From NCBI GenBank assembly GCA_000708835.1, contig DF237709.1:1-35589 (forward strand): a DNA stretch of 35,589 nucleotides, given 5' to 3'. Source of the stretch: Klebsormidium nitens (lineage: Eukaryota; Streptophyta; Klebsormidiophyceae; Klebsormidiales; Klebsormidiaceae). The position numbers were made by a program, and so were the translations under genes. The notes under the pieces are model-generated. The model was not told the origin of the DNA. It made no database searches and saw only the letters and a program-made list of their open reading frames with translations. The stretch's first letter is position 1, and each line of letters opens with the position of its first letter. Positions 1 through 8,700 of this stretch are shown here, one piece after another.

Positions 1-583
1 CACTAGACGGGCGTCTACCATCAGTCAACCCCGGATCGGTCATATGGGCGTTGACTGCAGCTACCATGCCAGAGGGGGGCACAATTGCCTGCTCGCCTAG
101 ACCATTTCCCCCAGTTTGGGGAGCAAACCCAGGACCATAAAAGGCAGGCGCAGCATTATGCGCAGGAGTCACAAATCCGCCACCAGTGTGGCCATCAGCT
201 GCATCAGCATGACGCTGTGCCAAAACAGGATTCAATCCAGCATTATCACCTGACTGCGTCACTGTGCCATTATGGTTACCACCCAAATCTGCCATACTTA
301 CTCTCCTTGGGAAGGTGAGGCGTTTCCTGACAGGAGGACGCCGTACGGGGGAGCGGGAGCGAGATCTATGAGGTCTGCGAGATCTGTGGAGATTGCGCTT
401 TTCCAAGTGTGGATGAAGAGGCCTCTCCTCATCCGAGTCGCTACTCTCCTTGGCCAGAGCCCGTGCCCAGTGGCCACGGGGGGGCAGTACCACAACAGTT
501 GGTTTGTCAACAACAGGAAGCGCAGGGAGTGATTCTATGCTGCTGAGTGAACAGTCGCTCAAAGATGGGGATGGCGAGCGCAT
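1..583 (-). CDS. Partial CDS, Ser- and Arg/Ser-rich N terminus, protein unknown
   Basis: An open frame starts at an ATG at 583-581, four codons after an in-frame TAG, and runs 194 codons without a stop off the left edge. Residues 1-20 are Ser-rich. A short acidic patch lies near residues 47-53. Residues 67-95 form an Arg/Ser/Pro-rich stretch with basic, nuclear-signal-like clusters (RSRSRSPVRRPPVRKR). From a second Met at residue 97 the sequence becomes Gly/Ala/Asn/Pro-rich and low in charge. No enzyme domain is visible. It could be an RS-type nuclear protein, or the start of a transposon gag-like protein. The later Met could be the true start if the RS part is not translated. The upstream TATA box and motif cluster support transcription on this strand. 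Function is not assigned. Confidence 0.5.
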   Translation of the reverse strand, partial: MRSPSPSLSDCSLSSIESLPALPVVDKPTVVVLPPRGHWARALAKESSDSDEERPLHPHLEKRNLHRSRRPHRSRSRSPVRRPPVRKRLTFPRRVSMADLGGNHNGTVTQSGDNAGLNPVLAQRHADAADGHTGGGFVTPAHNAAPAFYGPGFAPQTGGNGLGEQAIVPPSGMVAAVNAHMTDPGLTDGRRPSS

Positions 584-686
584 GCTAGAATGCTAGAAAA
601 ATAAGGCGCCCTAGCGCCAAAGTGAACTTCTGCTTGAATTTCTAGCGGCGAGTTGGAAATGAAAGCTACGCAACTCGCTGCAAGGG

Positions 687-790
687 TTTTATAGTCGAAT
701 TTCCTAGTCTGCAGCTAGGTTTATTATTATCGAAAAAGTCTTATCGAACTATTCAACACTATTATCGCACTCTAGCCTATTCGATAATAG
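687..790 (-). promoter_or_regulatory. Candidate promoter of the left-edge gene: TATA box plus TTATCGA cluster
   Basis: On the minus strand a TATAAAA lies at 693-687, about 105 bases upstream of the ATG at 583. Just upstream are three exact TTATCGA/TCGATAA motifs (727-733, 741-747, 781-787) and one near match (762-768). A perfect 9-base inverted repeat, CTATTATCG/CGATAATAG, spans 759-790 with a 14-base spacer. The order (motif cluster, TATA, leader, ATG) is promoter-like. Binding factors are unknown. Confidence 0.4.
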
Positions 791-2194
791 TCTACATTCC
801 GCCATGCTTATGCAAGCTGTGCACTTTATGCACTGATGTCTGAGTGACTGCTTGCTGCACATGCAGTGGGCGCCACATTTTGTGGGTTAACGCAACCCCA
901 GGACAAATCTGCCGTCGGCCAGAAGACCGGCACTAATACCGGGGACTACTGCCCGCGATCCCGTCAGGAGAACCGGCATCTGCCCACGGAACAACGTCGA
1001 ATTGTCGCTAACTCGACGAGTCGAAACCCTGAATCATGCCGTGGGCGAGTCCAACATGCAAGCAAGGACGTCCGACGTCTCCTCTCCATCATCATGATCT
1101 CTTAATTCCTTCACCGTGGCACAGCAGTGTAGTTATATGGTCAATCCGAGAATGATCTGTTTTCATGCAGTAAACGGTCGACAGAGTGGTACAGTACTCG
1201 CAGACGTCCATTCGGGTACGTACGCGCCCGAATTTGTCAACCACCGGCGACATGAACACTTCTCTTGAGGCCTGGGGCCTCGTCAAGGGAGTTCATTCCG
1301 TGTCGATCCAGGGGCCAGCCCTCTCTGAGCTGGGTATGTTGTTTTGGATAACCAGACCGATCAATCACCGTAATGAGGCGCTAGTCATTTAGTCAAATGG
1401 CCGCATGCATTGCTTGCTAGATGTTTCGACTATGATTCTCATCTCGGAAACATTCAGAGTGCTCGAGTTCGATTCGACTACCTTAAGTTCGAGTCCGTTT
1501 GCTTGTGCAGGCTATCAAAGTGGTCGAACGCCAGGACTCGAGCGCGTGCGGCGCCTATCGATCGACAGTGCAATTATGACGGTCGGCCGGTAAGTGTTGA
1601 TGTAGGGTGCACTTCGTTATCATTCAGAGAGGTTGCAGCGGGGCGTACGCTTCAGAGCAATCGTTGTGCTGCATGCGCTTGGAGAACGGCTTGCAGCTTT
1701 CCCGATTGTTGTATGTGCATCGATCAGCGAGCCTGCATGGCCTGAACTTACCGATCGAGAACAATAGTCAAACACCGGAGACATTCGAGCTGTCCCATCA
1801 ACACGTACACATGCTGAAGCCACTTGACATCGACAGAAGATCCGACCGTGTTCGAAAGCGACCAACATTTGGTGAGATGTCGAAGGCTCAGTCCTTACTT
1901 AGAATGTAACCATGCTCGTCGAGTGTACTTGCTTAGCTAGCACCCTTTACATGAATGCTGAGTCTACAAAGTAATCTAGGTTTGCGGAGCCGCATATTGC
2001 AGCCCTGTCTGATCCTTTCAAGCTTACCGAGGCAACCTGCTGATTACTTCAGCAGGCTGTAGCAACGGCAAGTTCCGCCTAATCAGTGCTTTATCGTCGC
2101 TTTCAGAACTCTGTGCACTACCGCTCTGGATGCCGGGTTAGAGTGCCAAGCGGTTCTTTTTGCACCAGTTTGGTAATCATGTATCAATCTGAGA
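791..2194. other. Intergenic stretch, no gene recognised
   Basis: Both strands hold only short open frames with no recognisable motif and no exon-like GC-rich block with splice sites. The right part should contain the 3' untranslated region of the coiled-coil gene that ends at 2195. No clear polyadenylation signal was identified. Confidence 0.5.
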
Positions 2195-2759
2195 CTAAGA
2201 AGTAGACAGAACTACTTGCACTACAGGCACATCGTCCAACTCGTTCTCATCCTCGAGGAGATGGGAAGGGAACGGATCCGTCTCCTCCCATTCCGACTCG
2301 GAACCGGAGTCGCCCACTGCGCTCAATTCCTCTTCCAGGCCCCGACTAGACTCCCGGTTTGCCACGCCCTCATTCCCTTGATCTGCAGCGTTCTCATCCA
2401 ACCTTTCGACGCCCTCGGCACTCAAACGTCTTTCCTCTTCCACTTGACCGTTCTCAGTTTCAAACGTACCAGTGTCGATCTCAAGACTCCCGTCAAGACT
2501 CTGCTGCAGACTGTCATCGAACGAACGAACGGAGTCCCGTTTGACGGGCGCGCCAAACGCCTTCGAGCTCCTTCTGCGGGAGAGCCGCGCTGCGGCTTCG
2601 ACGGCGTCGGGACGCCGAGACGTTTTCGGCCGAAGGGCAGGGGAGGCAGCGGGCTGAGAATCTTTAGCGGTCGCGGGCGCCCAGTCGCTCTGGTCGAACG
2701 GCGACGCGGGGTTCGAGGGTTCTGGCCGCGGGGAAGGGGATGCGCGCGCACCAGCAAAC
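2195..2759 (-). CDS. Gene A last exon: basic then acidic C-terminal tail
   Basis: The acceptor is TTACCCTTCTTCCACAG and the stop is TAG at 2197-2195. It encodes 187 residues. The first half is Pro/Ser/Ala- and Arg-rich (KTSRRPDAVEAAARLSRRRS). The second half is strongly acidic (VEEERRLSAEG, then ESEWEE) and ends DDVPVVQVVLSTS. The region looks disordered. The intron 2760-3350 upstream holds nothing recognisable. Confidence 0.8.
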
Positions 2760-5700
2760 CTGTGGAAGAAGGGTAACGAAAACCGTTCTCGTCGGTAGAA
2801 GATGGTCGCATCAGTGAGATTCTAACTTCTAGAGTTCTGCTAGAGCTTTTATTTTTTTGTGCACCTCTATGACGGAGAGATTTTTCGTAGTTTTTCCGAG
2901 ACTCAAAGCCGTTAACCGAAGAAGACCCGTCACATCGCAGGGATTTTGGCGCTTGACCGCCAGAACCTCAAAGGCTTTCAATACATGGACTGGAGTCGAC
3001 TTGAGTAGGATAGTGCAAAAGTCAGGTTCCTTTGGCAATCGAGGGATTTTGGCTCATAGCCTTTCTTGAACACCTCCTCAAATGCAAATGCCTGTCAATA
3101 ACGCATCCGATCTTACCCGTGCATTACACCTTACGTACGACACTTAGGGAGGACTGAGCAAATGAGAAGTGCGTAATCGCAGACAAAATTAGCGTTATTG
3201 TCCTTGACAAGGACCCAAAACAAAAAGCGAGGAGAAACGGGGGGCGAGGACTTCGAGGATGCGAAGATAAGATAACAAGCGACACGATGCATTTATGGTG
3301 AGACGCGCAAGGATCTGTCAAAAACTTGCCCCAGGCTATCTTTAACTCACCTAAGCCGCGAAACTTCAGCCAACAGAATCTTGATTCTTTCCGACTGCTC
3401 GGCGATCGTGTCCGCGTCACTGAGGCGCCCCGCGGCCGCGTCTTGCGCGAGCGGGTTATTGACCATCTTAACCAGCAGGCAGCACTCCTCCTCTTTCATC
3501 TGAAATAGAACGGCGGGTAACGTTAGTAAGGGTCTAAGGAAATACTCAATCTGTCTTGGACCTTCTGCGAGCGTCGAATTGGGACAGGAGGCAGCATTCC
3601 TCCTCTTTCATCTTGAGAATCGGGGTTCGTTATCGGGTTAGCAATGGTTCAGGGTACTACTTGACCTCTCGAGGACGCTCTCCGGGGCATCGAACGGATA
3701 CAGAACCATCTTAACCAGCGGGTAATATTTGGTCCTTCTCTTTCAACTAACCCCGCGATCGGTACCGGATTAGCAAGGACTTAGGGGAGTGCTCAACCTT
3801 CTTCAAATACATTTGCAACCATTCCAGCCAGCAGGTAGACTCCTTTCTCATCAGAACGCGGGGTTGGGTACCGGGTTCGCAAGGGGGTTAGGAAGACCTT
3901 GGGGCACCTGAGAGCATTTAAAACTTTGTACGTCTCGTAGCTGTGGCAAATGTTCGACCTTCTTGGGTATGGGCCAGTAATATTCCCGTTAACCTCGCAG
4001 CCTTGATTAGATAACGGATTTTGCACCAGTAACCGTGATTCGCATCCTATGATTGGAGCGGTGTCTGTTCTTGTCTCTAAGCAGATTTCCTCCGTCAGGT
4101 CCATCCCATGTGAACCGTGCGTCTGACATGTTCTCTACCTTCAAGATATAACCGCCGGCCATCGATCTACAAGCCCAGATAGATTGACTGAAAGAGAGAA
4201 GAAAGCTCCTGACAGACGGTACGATGGATCAGCTTATAGCCGAGACAGAAACCTCCGGGTACAAAGTCTCTCAACAAGTTGTGGCGGGAAACCCGATTAC
4301 CTTCTTGTAACGTCGATTTCGGTACAGTATACAACATAGTCAGAGCATATTCCCACCTGCACGTCTCGCAGCAGCGCCTCTTTCTGCTCCTTCTCCTGAT
4401 TGCACCGCCCCTCGAGAGCCGCGCTCCGTTTCCGTATCGTCCTCATGCGGTCCTCCAAATTCGCGAGCTCGTCTTCGACCTTCGTGCGCGCCTGCAGAAG
4501 ATTCATAAGAGAGTTTCAGAGTGCATCGAAACACGTTGTTGTACTGTAAAGATATCAGTTTCCAAGCGCAGGGTTTGCAGCTTTTCCGTATCGTCTAGGT
4601 ACGGTCCTCCAGCTCCGCGATCTTTATCGTGCGCGCCCGCAGATCTGAAGTATTTTGAAATTGACAGTCCTGCAAGGCCATATGATATTCACTATGTTAC
4701 AGCTCTGGGTGTCGGATGGAGAACTGGACCTCGGCATTCTTCCACGCAGCGTTTTGCTTCGGCCCCAAGACCATTAAGTTGGAGCTTACTAGATCCTGCT
4801 TGCTAAAGTCTTCCGTTATAGAAGCAGTTTCTCTGAATGTGATTCAAGCGCCTTTCATTTGTCCCTCTGCCTAATTGCGCCTCCAAATGGCGTTTGATTG
4901 ACAACAGCTAGCAAGGATTGGTGCAAACGTTTTGTGCCACTCCTCTGGCCGTCGCACAAACCTCGTCTATGATATTGTATTCCAGTGAAATAGCTTTCGT
5001 TTTGATTTAGAGAAGGCCGTTCGCAAATGGCTTCGTCAGATGCACATGAAGAAAGAAGCGGCAGCTTTGAAGGCGGCAAACAGCAGTGTAACGGACCTTC
5101 TGTTCCGCTTCTAGTGTCTCTCCCAACGCTTTGACTTTCCTCTGGAGCACGTCAACTTTCCGGTCCCGTTTCACCGTCCGCTCCAGCAGTTCCGCTCGTA
5201 CGGAACGGAGCGAATCCACCTCCGCACAAACCTGGCAACAAACGTTACTCGGTCCGGTAAGACCTTGCCATTCTCAAATTGAGACAATCCTTGCTTGTCG
5301 CGAGAACCCTGAGGTTTTTGTCTTTTCAAGCAATTGCTGTGGCGTCTTTACAAGCCCATAGGTTGGTGCATTGAAAAAAGAAGGTGGCTGAAAGAGAAAG
5401 GCTCGACTGTATCCTTAGGATGCACTCCTGTTTGGGGACAGCGGTATGAGAGCTAGAAAGCCGGCTACGAAAATCTTGAACAGCAATACTCAAGGTGGCT
5501 TGGCAATGAACATCCGGAATCCAGAAAACTCAGCAGAAAAAAACACATCACCAACCGCTTGGCAGTCTGGTTCCGATTAGGATACGTAAAAGATCGAGGA
5601 GACTTGCCAATGAGTGACAGCCTTGACATCTCCATCAGGATTCAGAAGACGCTGTCGTATTCATCCTTTTATGCGGCAACAACCCGTTTTCATCAATCTG

Positions 5701-8700
5701 TTGGTTTGATTTCATACCGCGAAAAGCTGATCCAAAGCAATTATTACCGCGAAAAGCTGATCCAAAGCAAGAGAATGAAGCGGGCAAAACCTTACTTGCT
5801 CGAATTCGCTCCTTCTTCGTTCCTCTTGCTCCAGCAACTGCGCGCGCGCGTCGACCTCCGCCTTCAGATGCGCTTCCAGCTTTTCGTTCTTGGCGCGTTG
5901 TCGATCTAGTTCGTGCGCCTGCGCCTGGCACCGCTTCTCGACCTCCTCGCTTTGGAGAGTCTGCAGTGGCGCATTGGTGTCAATCAATTTTTTTTGCGCA
6001 TGAATCAATCGCCTTCAGAAGGGCTTGGAGCTTTTCGTTCTTGGCGTGTTGTCGATCTAGTTCGTGCTCCTGAGACTGACACCGCTTCTCGACCTCCTCG
6101 CTTTGGAGAGTCTGCAGCAGTGAGTTGGTGTCAAATCAGATAGTGATCGCGCATGTGTAAACTGCTCGTTTGGCCTTCGGCAGAACGAGGTTGTTTTTCT
6201 AAACAGGTTTAAGCAGTGATTTCGATTCCTTCTCACTTAAGCATGATTCAACCGAGAATAGAACCAGCCAATCCCGCCTCCAACCATTATTGATTTGCAC
6301 GTTTCGTTGATTGTTTGCTGGGCTTACAGCTCCGCGAATAAACACAATCGGACACATCGTGCTGATAGCGAGCCCAGCCGCACTTGACTTCGCGTCTAGA
6401 GCCCTCGCACAAGCACGGTCGCTGCCTGAGCCCTCTCCATGAACTTACTCTCTTATGAGACGACCGCCAAGATTACGAAAACTCTTCAGCAGATTCGTCA
6501 AACCTGAGTTGCCGTTCTTACACTCGATTCCAAAACTCCACGCACGGGCACAAAGCTTCAAACCAGGGAACCTGAACCCAGAGATCCGTACCCCAGAAAA
6601 AGCCTTACCCCAGAAACCCTCAAACTAGAGAACAATATCTCGGAGACCTCGAAGCTAACAGGCTGTGATTAACCTTGCCTCTAGAGCTTCTCAAACAGTC
6701 ACGATGGCAGCCTGTGCCTTGTCCATAAAGTCAGTCTATTCTGGAGACCTCCCGGTTTGGAATAACCTACCAAAAAACCCTGAAAGATATTCGGACGTGC
6801 TTACCCCCCCTTCGAAAGCCTCCCGCACGGCCAGAAAGTCTCTACCCAGAAAGCCTCTACCCAAAATGATCGAGTAAACAGCTTCCTCATGAGTTCTCAA
6901 AGTTGATAGCCAAAGCTTACCTTTGAGTCTAAAGGCGTCCCGCACGGGCACAATAGCCGCGTGCGCCGTGTCCACAAAGAAGACCGCCAAGTTTAGAAGA
7001 GCTTACCCGAAAAGGCTCAAAGCTTACCAGGCTGTGCTTTATATATGCTTGCTTCTAAAGCCTCCCGCATGGCCAGAGCGTCTCAATACCGAAAGCATCT
7101 ACCCAGAACCTTCGATCAATGAATCAGCCTCTCAGAACTTCTCAAATTTTCTAATCAGCCAAGCTTGCCTTCATTTCTAAAGCCTACCGCACGGGTACGA
7201 CCGTCTGTCGGCTGCAAGTTCACTCTTTCCCAGATTCCCCCCTAGATTACCATACGTCGAGGAACCCCTCAAAGCTGGCGGGCTCCGCTTACGCTTGCTT
7301 ACCCTTTCGAACAAGAATCCAAGAATCCGGATCCAGAAAACTCAAAGCTGGCCTGCTGTGCTTACCTTTGCTTCGAGACCCTTTCGAACAATAGCCAAGC
7401 AATCAGAATCCAGATATCCAAAAGCTGGCCTGCTGTGCTTACCTTCGCTTCTAGAGCCTCCCGCACCGGCACGATCGCCGCCTGTACCCTCTCATATTAC
7501 GATCTCTGACCAAGTTATGGTTTAAAATGTGTCATCCGGAAACCCTTGATTCGATTTTAGACGAACTGGCCCGCTTACCTTCGCTTCTAAAGCTTCTCGA
7601 ACGGGCACGATTGCCGCCTGCGCCCTCTCCGCGAGAGAGAGCGCCTCGTCACGCGACTCTTCGAGCGACTTCACTTTCTTGATGAGCTGCAGAACGAAGC
7701 AGAGACGCTTAGCTCGGGAACACATCACACGGTCCTATGCCAGTCATTCCGAGATGATCTGTTTCGTATCGCTGCGCTCACGGATCCACCAGTTGATACT
7801 TTAACCTAGCAATGCGTTGTTCAGCTGCTGGTGGCAAAATCTTCGGCGTCCTGAATCCGTTCAACTATTATACGTGGCACGCTTGACTAGCGATTGAGTG
7901 ACACCCTTCCAGCGCGACAGCTACGCAATTTCCCAAGCGCTAACCTTAATCAAGTGCTACGCCTAACCTGAAAACCTCCTCATACAGCCTTCCTGCTCTT
8001 AGATGCAAACCTTCTGCCTTTCTATATCAATTCGACCAAAGCACACCGGTCTTAAGGGTTGAGAAGGGCAACCAAAGCCAACAAGAAGGCCTAAATGCTG
8101 AGGGTTGAGAAGGCCAATTGAGATTCACATTGACGGAAAGCCTCTTACCAGCGCCAATCGGTGGTCCTTTCCAAACCCCGGCCCCTCGAGCCGCGCCCCG
8201 GCCGCATCTTCCGGCTGTAACACCTGGTCGACGGCATTCATCTGGCGTTTCATCCGCTCGTTCGCCTTTTCCGACCGGAGCTTCGCGTTCCGGGCTTTGA
8301 GAGAGCGGACCTGCGCAAATAAAACCTGAGTTTGTCAACAACCCCTCTGAAGGCCGAACACATTAGGTCTTCCGATACCAGGTAACCTGATTGTCGTTAC
8401 TTTGACTAGAGCTTCTCAAAGAAGAAGTTCAGCGAGCGACGTTACCGCGGCAAAGCGGTTATTTCAAGTAGTTTCACAATGGTAAATGATTCTAGTGACC
8501 TCTGTTGCACTATACAAATGGTGCTGCTTCAGCCCGATCTCGAGTTGCTTTAGTTTCTATTAGCAACATGCATTTCTATTGGCTCACATCGAACCAGCAA
8601 AATGAACGCTTTGATCTTTGCTCAGAAACCGGCACTCATTCTGAATACCAGACCCAAAGGAGCAGGAAAGGGTTTACTTCTCAACAAAGCCGCACCTGTG

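Noticed and set aside
868-882. TGGCGCCCA on the minus strand, like a retroelement primer binding site upstream of the RS-rich frame
   Set aside because: No adjacent long terminal repeat ending was found, and a TATA box lies between it and the start codon. Probably chance.
1092-1286. Minus-strand frame with a DKFGRVRTRMDVCEYC-like stretch
   Set aside because: It looked protein-like at first, but it is short, has no splice-linked neighbours and matches no family I know.
2216-2776. Plus-strand open frame of 186 codons
   Set aside because: Antisense to the last exon of gene A, which has a good acceptor and matching phase.
2422-2811. Minus-strand open frame of 129 codons in another frame
   Set aside because: Overlaps the gene A last exon out of frame. 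Arg/Pro-rich, no support from splice phase.
6674-7690. Regularly spaced repeats that might suggest a CRISPR array or ordinary satellite
   Set aside because: Units are degenerate, 115-136 bases long and clearly derived from the adjacent exon end and intron. The context is eukaryotic.
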